A program made the translations under genes and the position numbers. A stretch of 43,500 bases of DNA from Sphingomonadaceae bacterium (GTDB lineage: Bacteria > Pseudomonadota > Alphaproteobacteria > Sphingomonadales > Sphingomonadaceae). The DNA lies in assembly GCA_947476425.1 (NCBI GenBank), contig CANJQJ010000025.1:1-43500 (forward strand). Reading direction: 5' to 3'. Shown in pieces: positions 8,089 through 17,669 of the stretch. How positions within the stretch are numbered: position 1 is the first letter of the stretch; each line of letters starts with the position of its first letter. Below the pieces are notes generated by a model. It worked only from the letters and a program-made list of their open reading frames with translations. It had not been told where the DNA came from and searched no databases.

Positions 8089-8985
8089 GTGGGTCGTGGT
8101 CGAATCGTCGTCTGGGAGGGCGGTAGTCTCTGGGTGCTGGAGGGCGCACGCGAGACTGCCGAGGTGCAGTCGCACTCACATCACGCGATTCAGATAACGT
8201 TCGGCCTCAAGGGCGAATTCGTCATCGAAACGGAGCATGGGCGCCTCCGCGGTCCGGTAGTCGCGGTGGCGTCGGACACACACCATAGCTTTCGAGCCAG
8301 CGGCGCCGTCGCCTTCCTTTTCATCGAGCCAGAAAGTGCGGCAGGCCGGGCGCTACACGGTGAGCTGTTCAAGGACCGACCAGCAGTGGACTTGGCAACG
8401 GGACAAGCACACGGCTTCCTGGAATCCCTGCGTAACTGTTTTGATCAGGGCGCCACCGGGCCCGGCCTGGTTGAGCTGGGTCGTAGCATTGTTGCCGCAC
8501 TGCCCCGCACCGGGGCACACCTCCCGCCCGATGCCCGCGTTACTTCGATGATCACTTATGCCCGCACGCATCTCGACGATCGATTGACATTAGCGTCCGC
8601 TGCCAAGCATGTTGGTCTATCATTCAGCCGAGCCAGCCATTTGTTCGTCGCGCAAACAGGACTGGCGTTCAAATCCTACCTTCTGTGGCTGCGTCTTGAG
8701 ATTGCAGTGGCGCTTTATGCCGGCGGCCAGTCGTTGACCGAATCGGCTCATCAGGCGGGCTTTGCGGATTCTGCGCATTTTAGCCGTACATTCCGACGCA
8801 CTTTTGGCCTGCCCAGCCTGCCTCAATGCGCAGTCCAGCCGCCGTCGACCACGAGCGATCTGCCCAATCGGCCGGAAAGGCCTCAAAGCGTACGATGGGT
8901 CGGAACAAGGCGGATGGCACGTCCAAAAGCATGGAATCAAACGCCGACCCAATGGCACGTCCGCCGCAACGGTGGAAACCAATAG
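8089..8985 (+). CDS. AraC family transcriptional regulator
   Basis: This is an AraC/XylS-type regulator of about 298 residues. The N-terminal half is a cupin-like sensor (QSHSHHAIQITFGLKGEF and the THHSF segment). The C-terminal half has the two helix-turn-helix units, LTLASAAKHVGLSFSRASHL and then SLTESAHQAGFADSAHFSRT ending in FRRTFGLP. The start is uncertain. A GTG at 7984 would leave only 32 bases to the divergent metallothionein-like gene, too few for two promoters, so I prefer GTG 8089, although its ribosome-binding site is weak. About 55 residues after FGLP do not look like the family and may mark a frameshift or a read-on tail. It may control the divergent cysteine-rich gene; this is inferred from position only. 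Confidence 0.75.
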   Translation: MGRGRIVVWEGGSLWVLEGARETAEVQSHSHHAIQITFGLKGEFVIETEHGRLRGPVVAVASDTHHSFRASGAVAFLFIEPESAAGRALHGELFKDRPAVDLATGQAHGFLESLRNCFDQGATGPGLVELGRSIVAALPRTGAHLPPDARVTSMITYARTHLDDRLTLASAAKHVGLSFSRASHLFVAQTGLAFKSYLLWLRLEIAVALYAGGQSLTESAHQAGFADSAHFSRTFRRTFGLPSLPQCAVQPPSTTSDLPNRPERPQSVRWVGTRRMARPKAWNQTPTQWHVRRNGGNQ

Positions 8986-9082
8986 GTGAGAACGACCCAA
9001 ACAGGACCCAAGCGCGGGTCCAGGGTTTCGGCCCCTTCGCCGTATGTCTCGGATCTGCCTTCCGGAAGTAGCTCTAGCTAGG

Positions 9083-9158
9083 TGGTGCCGCCTACAGGAC
9101 TCGAACCTGTGACCCCCGCATTACGAATGCGATGCTCTACCAACTGAGCTAAGGCGGC
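9083..9158 (-). tRNA. tRNA-Thr (anticodon CGT)
   Basis: The minus strand folds into a full cloverleaf. The acceptor stem GCCGCCT pairs with AGGCGGC, followed by an A discriminator and an encoded CCA (9083-9085). There is a D arm around AGCTCAGTTGGTAGAGC, an anticodon loop TTCGTAA with anticodon CGT (reads ACG, threonine), and a T arm with GTTCGAGTC. All 76 bases are accounted for, so it looks intact. It lies at the border between the accessory left part and the epoxide hydrolase region. I saw no second copy of its 3' end that would mark an integrated element. Confidence 0.95.
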
Positions 9159-9316
9159 CTGATGAAGGCGGCTGGCCATTAACAGTCGTAGCGCCGCAAA
9201 ACAAGCGCGGAACGCAAGGCCTGTGTCCCGGCGCATCAAATTGACCCTGCCCTGCTCCCGGCTTAATCTGATGCTCGGCCGGACCAGCAAGAATACCGGG
9301 CGGGAGAGCAAGCAAG

Positions 9317-10522
9317 ATGAAGCCCGAGCGATTCACGATAGCGATTGATGATCACGTCATCGATGACATGAAGTCCCGCATTGCCGCGACGCGCTTTCCG
9401 CCGGCGATACCAGGCATGGGCTGGGAATATGGCTTCAATCCAGAATATCTGCGCGACCTCGCGGATGAGTGGGGGAGCCTCTATGACTGGCGCGCGGCCG
9501 AGGCGCGGATTAACGAATTCGCGCACTATCGCGTCACGATCGACGATGTGCCCATTCATTTCATCCGTGAGCCGGGCAAGGGCCCGCGTCCGATTCCGCT
9601 CATCCTCACGCACGGGTGGCCATGGACCTTTTGGGATATGCAAAAGGTGATCCGGCCGCTCGCAGATCCTGCCGCGTTCGGCGGCGATCCGGCCGATGCA
9701 TTCGAAGTGGTCGTGCCTTCCCTGCCCGGCTTCGGTTTTTCCACGCCTGTGCCCCGCACCGGAGTTTCCTCGGACACTGCCGCGACGCTGTGGCATCGGC
9801 TGATGACCGAGGTTCTCGCTTTTCCTCGCTTCGCGGCAGCCGGTGGCGATTGGGGCGCGCGAGTTACCGCGCAACTCGGCCATAAGTTCGCATCCAGCCT
9901 CTACGGAATCCATACCGTCGGCACGATCCCGCTCGATCTGTTCAACGGCGAACGCTACTGGGACATCACTTCTGCACTGGTGCCACACGATGCGCCGGAA
10001 GAGATCCGCAAAGTGATGCTGCCCTGGCTCAAGCGGATCGTGAGCCATGTCGCGGTGCAGTCGATCGAGCCGCAGACGTTATCTTATGCGATGCATGATT
10101 CCCCCGTCGGCATGCTGGCCTGGCTGATGCAGCGGCGGCGCGACTGGGGCGATACCGATGGGGATATCGAATCCATGTTTCCGCGCGAGCATCTTCTCAC
10201 CACCGCGACGATCTACTGGGTGACGGAGAGTTTCGCCTCCGCGGCACGCTATTATGCCGATGCCGCGCTTCATCCGTGGGTCCCTGCCCACAATCGCAGC
10301 CCACGCATCGAGGCTCCTACTGGCATCACCTTCCTCGGCTTCGAGAACCCCCCAGGAATAACCACGGAAAATCGTGTCGCAGCGTTCACGGGATCGCCAT
10401 TGGCGAAAAATTACAATCTTCACTTCGTCAACGCGTATCCCAGCGGCGGGCATTTCGCGCATTATGAAAATCCGGAGGCATGCATCGCCGATATTCGGTC
10501 AACGTTTCGTAACCTACGTTAG
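9317..10522 (+). CDS. Epoxide hydrolase (microsomal EH-like, alpha/beta hydrolase)
   Basis: This is a 401-residue member of the EHN/microsomal epoxide hydrolase family. An N-terminal EHN region (about 1-110, with the typical FTIAIDDHVIDDMKSRI start) is followed by an alpha/beta hydrolase fold. The HGWP oxyanion motif begins at His99, the nucleophile is Asp178 in GGDWGA, and the general base is probably His379 in GGHFAHYE. The enzyme opens epoxides with water to give diols. The substrate cannot be told. No signal peptide is seen. A GGGAGAGCAAGCAAG stretch precedes the ATG. The gene stands alone downstream of tRNA-Thr. Confidence 0.88.
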   Translation: MKPERFTIAIDDHVIDDMKSRIAATRFPPAIPGMGWEYGFNPEYLRDLADEWGSLYDWRAAEARINEFAHYRVTIDDVPIHFIREPGKGPRPIPLILTHGWPWTFWDMQKVIRPLADPAAFGGDPADAFEVVVPSLPGFGFSTPVPRTGVSSDTAATLWHRLMTEVLAFPRFAAAGGDWGARVTAQLGHKFASSLYGIHTVGTIPLDLFNGERYWDITSALVPHDAPEEIRKVMLPWLKRIVSHVAVQSIEPQTLSYAMHDSPVGMLAWLMQRRRDWGDTDGDIESMFPREHLLTTATIYWVTESFASAARYYADAALHPWVPAHNRSPRIEAPTGITFLGFENPPGITTENRVAAFTGSPLAKNYNLHFVNAYPSGGHFAHYENPEACIADIRSTFRNLR

Positions 10523-10588
10523 GACGATTTAAACCATATCACGCGCAGAATGACAGCCTGACCGGGGCCCGTTGCCCCACCCCAGGGA

Positions 10589-11872
10589 ATGCTGCGCATG
10601 GACGATTCGCGATCAATCCTTTCCGACTACGGCGTGGAGCACGAGTTCCCCGACGTTGACGAACCGGCGATGGAAGCCCCGCCGCAGATCGGCAACGACG
10701 AGCGACGCATGCACGTTCGCGCCTATAATTACTGGGTCTCGCTGCTTCAGGGCCGCCCCTATCCTTCCATCGAAGATCTCGATCCGTCGAGTATCGAAGA
10801 TTTCGGTCCGAATTCGGTCCTGCTTGATTTTACGATGGGACCGTCCAATGCGCAGTTCGCCTATCTTGGCGCCGCGTTGCGCGAAGAAGGCGAGATCACC
10901 AGCGGCATTCGCTCGATCGCCGATGTCCCCTCACGCTCGGTGCTTTCCCGACTGACCGAACATTATCTCGAAATCATTGCCAATCGCGCGCCGATCGGTT
11001 TCGAAGCAGAATATGTCAACCAGCGCAACCTCGCGACGATGTATCGTGGTATCCTCATGCCATTCACATCCGATGGCGAGACGATCGATTTCATCTACGG
11101 CGTCATAAACTGGAAAGAGGTCGTCGAGGTCGAAATTGAAAATGATATTCGCGAAGCCGTGACGGCGGCTCTCGCCGAGCCGGTGGCGTCTCCCCCCGCC
11201 GTGGCAGTGTGGGCCGATGGACCGAACGTCCAGCCGCTCAGCATGGAAGATGTCGCCGATTTCGCCGGCTACCATCTGGGGGCCGATGCCGTGCTTTACG
11301 ACCGGCTGGCAATCGCCAGGGAAGCGGTCGAGGCACTCACTGCGGCCGACCATCGCAGCCATGCGGCGCTCTATGTAGCGCTCGGGCAGGCCTATGATTT
11401 CGCGCTGGCAGCCGAAACCGACATCGATACCTATACCGAAATTCTGGTTGATGCTGGTCTCAAATCCCAAGCGCGAGCGCCGATGACGCCCGTGGTCAAA
11501 CTGATCTTCGGCTCGTGCTATGACAAGACCCGGCTCGCCGAATATGCTGCGGTACTGAACTTTGCCCGGCGACAGAATCTGCCTGAAGGCACGCTGCCCC
11601 ATTATCTCGACCATCATCCGGGCGGGCTAAAGGCCGTTGTCCATGCCGAACGCGTTCTGCGCCGCCCCGACGCCAAACCCGATCGGGTTCAGGCCGCGCG
11701 AAATATCCTTGCAACCGCACCGTCACTTGCCACGTTAGCTCTCGATGGCGTTTCGGACGAATTCGTAAGCCTGATCGGTCGGCGCGAAGCGGATGGCAGC
11801 GTTGCAATCTTGAGCATCGCGGCTGCCAAAGACGGCCAACTCGTTCGTGTCACCAAGGCGCTACAAAGTTGA
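10589..11872 (+). CDS. PAS-domain-like protein of unknown function
   Basis: This is a 427-residue cytoplasmic protein. Residues about 40-185 (YWVSLLQGRPYPSIEDLD and GPNSVLLDFTMG, ending in IDFIYGVINWKEVV) match the PAS_5-type sensor fold found in alphaproteobacteria. The rest, rich in Ala and Leu helices, has no domain I recognise and no kinase or DNA-binding motif. It may sense a signal and act by protein contact, but this is inference. The start is ATG 10589 or ATG 10598; the latter has AGGGA about ten bases upstream. It precedes the glutamate dehydrogenase gene with a 117-base gap and may be co-transcribed with it. Confidence 0.7.
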   Translation: MLRMDDSRSILSDYGVEHEFPDVDEPAMEAPPQIGNDERRMHVRAYNYWVSLLQGRPYPSIEDLDPSSIEDFGPNSVLLDFTMGPSNAQFAYLGAALREEGEITSGIRSIADVPSRSVLSRLTEHYLEIIANRAPIGFEAEYVNQRNLATMYRGILMPFTSDGETIDFIYGVINWKEVVEVEIENDIREAVTAALAEPVASPPAVAVWADGPNVQPLSMEDVADFAGYHLGADAVLYDRLAIAREAVEALTAADHRSHAALYVALGQAYDFALAAETDIDTYTEILVDAGLKSQARAPMTPVVKLIFGSCYDKTRLAEYAAVLNFARRQNLPEGTLPHYLDHHPGGLKAVVHAERVLRRPDAKPDRVQAARNILATAPSLATLALDGVSDEFVSLIGRREADGSVAILSIAAAKDGQLVRVTKALQS

Positions 11873-11989
11873 TTTATTACGGCCAGACGCGTTGATTTGA
11901 AACTGGCTTCGCTTCGGAGACCCGCATAACCTGGGCACGTGGTGATCGCATAACAATGGTCCGGAGAATCCGGAGAGGAGCATCGAGCG

Positions 11990-14900
11990 ATGAATATGCG
12001 GAGCGCCGCTCCTGTTGGAGCGCCCGAATATAAGGCCGCCGAAGCTCTTCGAAATGCGCTGGTCGCCAGTGCGCTACCCGGCGAGGTCGATGATCTCGAT
12101 GATCTGGAATTCAGTGGCATCGTCAGCTTCCTGATCGATACCGCGGCACGCCGTAACCCCGGCAAACCCACCATCCGAATAGAATCTTTGGGAACAAACG
12201 CCGCCGGACAGCGCCGGATGATGCTGGCGATCGTGAATGACGACATGCCATTCCTCGTCGATTCTATCGCACTGACAGTCGGAGCCAATGGCATAGACAT
12301 CCACCGGCTCCTGCACCCCGTGGTTGCCGCGCGACGTGCCGGCGATGGCTCGCTGAGCGCCATTCTCCCAAATGACAGCAGCGGTGAGCGACACGAGTCG
12401 ATCATTTACATGGAGTTGGAGCGTGCCGATGCTCGGGTGCGCCGCCGGCTTGAAGCCGATCTCGCCGCGGTACTGAGCGACGTTCGCGCTGCCGTTCACG
12501 ATTGGCCGCGCATGCAGGCAGCGCTCCAGAAAGACGCCGACAGCCTTCCGGATGGTGAAGGCGCAGCGCTGCTGCGCTGGTTCCTCAATCGCAACTTCAC
12601 GCAGTTGGGCCATCAGATCGAAGCGCAAAACGGCGAGATCTCAAATGCTCTCGGCGTACTGGCCGTGGACGATCGCCCGCTTTGGACTGACCATGATCGT
12701 CAGGAAGCATTGGCCTGGTTTGCCGCGGGTGGAGAGGCGCCGCTAATCGTCAAGTCTGGACGATTGGCCACGGTTCACCGTCGCGTGCCGCTTGATATGC
12801 TGGTCGTGCCGATCCGCGAGGATGGCGAGATCACGTCGCTGTCGCTCCACGCCGGCCTGTGGACCAGCGCTGCGCTTTGCGCGCCGTCGGACAGGGTACC
12901 GGTGTTGCGATCGCGTCTGGCTACGATCGAGGCGCGCTATGGCTTCGATCCGCATGGTCATGCCGGCAAGGCGCTCCACCATGCGCTGGCATCACTTCCA
13001 CACGATCTGTTGATCGCATTCGATACCGCTTCACTCGAAGGGCTCGCGCTCGAAGCGATGTCGCTCGCCGATCGGCCACGGCCCAAGCTCATGCTCATTC
13101 CGAGCGCACTGAAACGTCACCTCTTTGCTTTCGTCTGGCTCCCCCGTGACGAGCTTTCCACCGCACGGCGACGCATGATTGGTGATCTGCTCGGCCGCGC
13201 CGCCAACGCGCCACTGAGTGGCTGGGCCATGGAACTCGGCGATGGCGCCCTTGCATTGATCCGCTTCACCTTCGATCTCACCCCGGGCGCGCAACTTCCG
13301 GATGCGGATGCACTCGATCGCCAGATCGCCGCGATGCTTCGCGGTTGGCCTAACGCGGTGGAAACCGCCTTGGCTGAGCTGGTTCCCGCATCCCGGGCAA
13401 CCCGGCTTGCGCTCAACTACGCGACAGCTTTTCCAATCTCCTATCGCGAGCGCTACGATGCGCGCGAAGCTGCGCTCGATATCGTCCGAATCGCCGGGCT
13501 ATCGGGTCCCGATGCACGCGGAGCGCGGCTTTATCGCGCCGCCGTCGATGATGGGCCACGCCTGCGCCTCAAGCTCTATCGTGCCGATGGCCTGATGCCA
13601 CTTTCCACGGCGGTTCCAGTGCTGGAGAATTTCGGCTTCGCAGTGCTCAAGGAAGTGCCCACCAGGCTGACCGACGATGTTGCAGGGCATATCCACGAAT
13701 TCCTGCTCGGCGTAGAAAGCGGAGAAGCAGCCGACGCCTTGCTGGAACGCGCGCCACTTGCCGAAGCAGCGCTTGCCGACGTCCTCGCTGGCCGAACCGA
13801 GAATGATGCACTCAACCAGTTGATCGTTGCCGCCGGTCTCGATCCTCGCGCCGTGCTGCTCTTTCGCGCATGGTTTCGCTACATGCGCCAGGCCGGGCTT
13901 GCCTATGGCCTCCAGACCGTCGCCGAGGCTCTCAAGCATGCTCCGCAGGCCGCACATGCAATCGTCGCGCTGTTCGATGCGATCCATAATCCCGAATGCG
14001 CTGATCCGGAGGCAGCCCATGCCGCCGAAACCGCAATCGATGCGGCTCTTTCCCAGGTCGTTTCCCTGGACGATGATCGCATCCTGCGCTGGCTGCGTTC
14101 GCTGGTGAAGGCAATTTTGCGGACCAATGCGTTCAGCCCGGCCGCTGGCGAAGCACTGGCATTCAAGATCGACAGCAAGGAAATACCCGGCCTGCCGGCA
14201 CCCGTGCCGTGGCGGGAGATCTGGATCTACAGCAATCGCCTTGAAGGCATACATCTACGCGCAGGGCCCATCGCGCGTGGCGGGCTTCGTTGGTCCGATC
14301 GACGTGACGATTTCCGCACCGAGATATTGGGGCTGATGAAAGCGCAGATCGTCAAGAATGCTGTGATCGTGCCGACTGGTGCCAAGGGCGGCTTCTATCC
14401 CAAGCAGCTCCCTCCTGCCTCCGATCGCGACGCCTGGCTCGCAGAAGGCACCGAGGCCTATCGCATCTTCATCCGTACCTTGCTCTCGGTCACCGACAAC
14501 ATCGTCGATGGCGCGGTCGTCCACCCGGCAAGCATCACGATTCTCGACGGCGAGGATCCCTATTTCGTCGTGGCCGCCGACAAGGGCACCGCGAGCTTCT
14601 CCGACGTCGCGAATTCAATCGCCCTCGATCACGGCTTCTGGCTGGGCGACGCCTTCGCATCCGGCGGCAGCCAGGGCTATGATCATAAGGCAATGGGAAT
14701 CACCGCCAAGGGCGCCTGGATTTCCGTGCAGCGCCATTTCGCCGAAATAGGCATCGACGTGCAGGCCGAACCTGTCCGCGTGGCGGGATGTGGCGACATG
14801 TCGGGCGACGTCTTCGGCAACGGAATGCTTCTCTCGAAATCGATCAAGCTCGTCGCGGCGTTCGACCATCGGCACTTCTTCTTCGACCCCGACCCCGATC

Positions 14901-16651
14901 CAGCAACTAGCTGGGCGGAGCGCGCGCGGATGTTCGCACTGCCGCGATCGTCATGGGCGGACTATGATGCCAAGCTGATCTCCAAGGGCGGTGGCGTCTT
15001 CCCGCGCAGCCAGAAATCGATCCCGCTATCGCCGGAAATCCGGGATGCGCTCAATATCAGCAACGAAAGCCTCGATCCATCGGCACTCATCGTGGCGATC
15101 CTGAAGAGCTCGGTCGATCTGCTGTGGTTCGGTGGCATCGGCACCTATATCAAGGCCGCGGACGAGGTGAATGCGCAGGTCGGCGATCCCGCGAACGACC
15201 CGCATCGCGTCAACGGCGAGGATCTGCGCTGCAAGGTAGTTGGCGAAGGTGCCAATCTCGGTGTTACGCAGGCGGGACGCATCGGCTTCGCGCTGAAGGG
15301 CGGCCGGATCAATACTGACTTCATCGACAATTCCGCCGGTGTCGATTGCTCGGATAACGAGGTCAACATCAAGATCCCGCTCAACCGCGAGATGGTCGAG
15401 GGCAGGCTTGGTTTTGACGATCGCAATGCGCTGCTTCGCTCGATGACCGATGAGGTTGCCGCGCTGGTTCTCGAAGACAATCGTCTCCAGACTCTCGCCT
15501 TGTCACTCGCAGAGCAGGGCGGCGCACCTGCCCTGCCAAGCCATATACGCATCATCGAAATGCTGGAGGGTCGCGGTCGCATCAACCGCGCTGTCGACGG
15601 ACTCGCGCCCAACGAAGAGCTCAATCGCCGCATGCAGGACGGTCAGGGTCTCACCCGGCCCGAACTGGCAGTGCTGCTATCGCACACCAAGCTCGCCCTC
15701 CAGGGTGCGATCGAAGGTTCGGCGCTGGCACAAGACAAGCTGCTGACCCCGCTGCTCGATGATGCCTTTCCAACGGCGATGCACGAGCGCTTCGGCGAGG
15801 CTATCGCCAATCACAGGCTGAGGGGCGAAATCATCGCCACGAAGCTCGCCAACCGAATCGTCAACCGGCTCGGTTTCGTCACGCCGCTCGAACTCGGCGA
15901 GGAAGAAGGCGTCAGCCTCGCGATGGTCGCATCGGCTTATGTCTCGATCGATCAGATCTTCCACGTTCAGTCATTGTGGGAAGCGATCGAAGCCGCGCCC
16001 GTCAGCGAAACAGGGCGGCTGACGCTGATGCGATCTGCAGGTGCAGCCATGCGCCTTCACATGGCTGATCTCTTACGTTCTGCCCCGGGCGACAATGCGC
16101 CCACCGACGTTGTCCTGATGTTGAGCGATGGCGTTCACAAGCTCGATGACGCACTGGCGCTGCTGTTGCGCAAGGAGGCCAGCCTTGAATCCGATGCCAT
16201 CCGCGCCTCCCTCGCAGGCACCGGGGCTGATACGGCATTGGTCGAGCGCCTCGTGCGGTTGAACGAGCTCGATGGCTCGATCGGGAATGCCATGCTCGCG
16301 CGGAGTTTCGGAATGGACGAAGTCCTGGCCACCCGCGCCTATGTGCGGCTCGGCGAGGCGCTGGGACTCGACTGGGCGCGTGCGGCGATCAACCGCTTCA
16401 ATGCAGGCGACAGCTGGGAGCGGCTGCTCGCTGCAGGCCTCCGCCGCGATTTTGAACAGCTCCGGCTCGATTTCCTCGCCCGTATGCCGGCCGACGACCC
16501 GCTCGCTGCCGTCGAGCAGTGGCTTGAGGATCATCGCATGCGCGTGTTCCAGTTTCGCGGGCTTGTCGATCGCGCGCGCATGGCCGCGGCGCCAAGTGCG
16601 GCGATGCTCGCCCAGATCGCCAGCCAGGCGCGGGTCTTGCTCTCTCGCTGA
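11990..16651 (+). CDS. gdhB: NAD-specific glutamate dehydrogenase, large type
   Basis: This is a 1553-residue enzyme, close to the usual size (about 1600) of the large NAD-dependent glutamate dehydrogenases. They convert glutamate and NAD+ to 2-oxoglutarate, ammonium and NADH, mainly in glutamate catabolism. The long N-terminal regulatory half begins with a domain carrying LAIVNDDMPFLVDSIALTV. The catalytic core starts near residue 764 (GGLRWSDRRDDFRTEILGL) and includes GAKGGF near 798. The nucleotide-binding part includes VAGCGDMSGDVFGNGMLLS at about 931-949, and a helical C-terminal region follows. A GGAGAGGAGC site precedes the ATG. The frame is intact. The gene is convergent with the short RHH gene and ends three bases before it. 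Confidence 0.95.
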   Translation: MNMRSAAPVGAPEYKAAEALRNALVASALPGEVDDLDDLEFSGIVSFLIDTAARRNPGKPTIRIESLGTNAAGQRRMMLAIVNDDMPFLVDSIALTVGANGIDIHRLLHPVVAARRAGDGSLSAILPNDSSGERHESIIYMELERADARVRRRLEADLAAVLSDVRAAVHDWPRMQAALQKDADSLPDGEGAALLRWFLNRNFTQLGHQIEAQNGEISNALGVLAVDDRPLWTDHDRQEALAWFAAGGEAPLIVKSGRLATVHRRVPLDMLVVPIREDGEITSLSLHAGLWTSAALCAPSDRVPVLRSRLATIEARYGFDPHGHAGKALHHALASLPHDLLIAFDTASLEGLALEAMSLADRPRPKLMLIPSALKRHLFAFVWLPRDELSTARRRMIGDLLGRAANAPLSGWAMELGDGALALIRFTFDLTPGAQLPDADALDRQIAAMLRGWPNAVETALAELVPASRATRLALNYATAFPISYRERYDAREAALDIVRIAGLSGPDARGARLYRAAVDDGPRLRLKLYRADGLMPLSTAVPVLENFGFAVLKEVPTRLTDDVAGHIHEFLLGVESGEAADALLERAPLAEAALADVLAGRTENDALNQLIVAAGLDPRAVLLFRAWFRYMRQAGLAYGLQTVAEALKHAPQAAHAIVALFDAIHNPECADPEAAHAAETAIDAALSQVVSLDDDRILRWLRSLVKAILRTNAFSPAAGEALAFKIDSKEIPGLPAPVPWREIWIYSNRLEGIHLRAGPIARGGLRWSDRRDDFRTEILGLMKAQIVKNAVIVPTGAKGGFYPKQLPPASDRDAWLAEGTEAYRIFIRTLLSVTDNIVDGAVVHPASITILDGEDPYFVVAADKGTASFSDVANSIALDHGFWLGDAFASGGSQGYDHKAMGITAKGAWISVQRHFAEIGIDVQAEPVRVAGCGDMSGDVFGNGMLLSKSIKLVAAFDHRHFFFDPDPDPATSWAERARMFALPRSSWADYDAKLISKGGGVFPRSQKSIPLSPEIRDALNISNESLDPSALIVAILKSSVDLLWFGGIGTYIKAADEVNAQVGDPANDPHRVNGEDLRCKVVGEGANLGVTQAGRIGFALKGGRINTDFIDNSAGVDCSDNEVNIKIPLNREMVEGRLGFDDRNALLRSMTDEVAALVLEDNRLQTLALSLAEQGGAPALPSHIRIIEMLEGRGRINRAVDGLAPNEELNRRMQDGQGLTRPELAVLLSHTKLALQGAIEGSALAQDKLLTPLLDDAFPTAMHERFGEAIANHRLRGEIIATKLANRIVNRLGFVTPLELGEEEGVSLAMVASAYVSIDQIFHVQSLWEAIEAAPVSETGRLTLMRSAGAAMRLHMADLLRSAPGDNAPTDVVLMLSDGVHKLDDALALLLRKEASLESDAIRASLAGTGADTALVERLVRLNELDGSIGNAMLARSFGMDEVLATRAYVRLGEALGLDWARAAINRFNAGDSWERLLAAGLRRDFEQLRLDFLARMPADDPLAAVEQWLEDHRMRVFQFRGLVDRARMAAAPSAAMLAQIASQARVLLSR

Positions 16652-16653
16652 AG

Positions 16654-16890
16654 TCAGGGACGAGAAGCAGCGTTTTGAAGCCGCAGGAATAGCCAAGTGC
16701 GGAGTGCGCTGGCGAGGTTGGACGGATCCGCCACCGCGCTACGTTCGGCGTCAATCTCCGCAACCAGCGCGTTCAGCGGTAGCGCCAGGTCTACCGCCGC
16801 CTGTTCGAGCGCCGCCCAGAATAGCGGCTCGAGGCTGACCGACGTCGCGTGGCCGGCAATCGTTAGCGAACGCTTGACCGGCCCAGCCAT
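16654..16890 (-). CDS. Ribbon-helix-helix domain protein
   Basis: This is a 78-residue protein resembling the RHH_4 family. A short basic strand (KRSLTIAGHATSVSLE, about 6-21) precedes two helices (PLFWAALEQAAVDLALPLNA and NLASALRTWLFLRL), the layout of ribbon-helix-helix DNA-binding proteins. It starts four bases after the acetoacetyl-CoA reductase stop, so it is almost surely the last gene of that operon. It might be a small regulator, but targets are unknown. The ATG at 16888-16890 gives a protein matching the family length. Longer upstream frames overlap the reductase and were rejected. Confidence 0.75.
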   Translation of the reverse strand: MAGPVKRSLTIAGHATSVSLEPLFWAALEQAAVDLALPLNALVAEIDAERSAVADPSNLASALRTWLFLRLQNAASRP

Positions 16891-16894
16891 CGGA

Positions 16895-17617
16895 TCAGTA
16901 CATATGCTGGCCACCGTTGATCGACAGTGTCGATCCGGTGATGAAGGTGGCGTCTTCGGCGCAAAGAAAGGCAACGCCGCGCGCAATCTCGTCGGCATGA
17001 CCGAGGCGGCCGATCGGAATCCGCTGGACGATCTTGACGAGCACGTCCTGCGGGACGGCAGCGACCATATCGGTATCAATATAGCCCGGCGCGATTGCGT
17101 TGACGGTAATTCCGAACTTGGCGCCCTCAAGCGCTAGTGCCTTGGTGAAGCCGTGGATGCCTGACTTGGCGGCGGCATAGTTGACCTGGCCATACTGTCC
17201 CGATTGGCCGTTCACCGAACCGATGTTGACGATCCGGCCCCATCCGCGCGTGCGCATGCCGCCGAAGGTCGCCTTGGCCATGTTGAAGCAACCGCCCAGA
17301 TTGGTATCCATGACCTCCTTCCAATCCTGGTAGGACATTTTCAGGAGCACGCCATCGCGCGTGATGCCAGCGTTGTTGACAACGATATCGACAGGTCCGA
17401 GCTCGGCCTCCACGCGCGCCGCCCCTTCCAGACAGGCATCATGATCCGAGACGTCCCATTTGTATGCAGCGATCCCCGTGCGATCGGTAAATTCGCGCGC
17501 ACGCTGTTCATTTCCCGCATAGTTTGCCGCCACCGTAGCGCCCATATCCCGGAGCGCGATACTAATCGCCTCCCCGATACCGCGCGTACCGCCGGTTACG
17601 ATAGCTACCCGTGCCAT
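16895..17617 (-). CDS. phbB: Acetoacetyl-CoA reductase (short-chain dehydrogenase)
   Basis: This is a 240-residue NAD(P)-dependent short-chain dehydrogenase very like PhbB/PhaB, which reduces acetoacetyl-CoA to (R)-3-hydroxybutyryl-CoA for polyhydroxyalkanoate synthesis. The cofactor motif TGGTRGIG is at residues 8-15, NNAG at 81-84, and the catalytic Ser134, Tyr147 and Lys151 are all present at the expected 13- and 4-residue spacing. The length is typical (about 240-246). FabG is the alternative, but the FNMAKATFGGMRTRGWGRIV segment favours PhbB. No thiolase or PHA synthase gene lies in this window. It follows ferrochelatase by 52 bases. Confidence 0.9.
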   Translation of the reverse strand: MARVAIVTGGTRGIGEAISIALRDMGATVAANYAGNEQRAREFTDRTGIAAYKWDVSDHDACLEGAARVEAELGPVDIVVNNAGITRDGVLLKMSYQDWKEVMDTNLGGCFNMAKATFGGMRTRGWGRIVNIGSVNGQSGQYGQVNYAAAKSGIHGFTKALALEGAKFGITVNAIAPGYIDTDMVAAVPQDVLVKIVQRIPIGRLGHADEIARGVAFLCAEDATFITGSTLSINGGQHMY

Positions 17618-17669
17618 GGCCTGTCCTGCTCCCGATCTGTCGAGCCGATTGAGTTCGACTGAGGCCAGA

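Noticed and set aside
9083-9158. tRNA-Thr as an attachment site for an integrated element
   Set aside because: I found no second copy of its 3' end and no integrase gene in the window.
10560-10580. GGGGC/GCCCC stem before the PAS-like gene as a terminator
   Set aside because: No T run follows and it lies next to the ribosome-binding site of the gene, so it is probably chance pairing in high-GC DNA.
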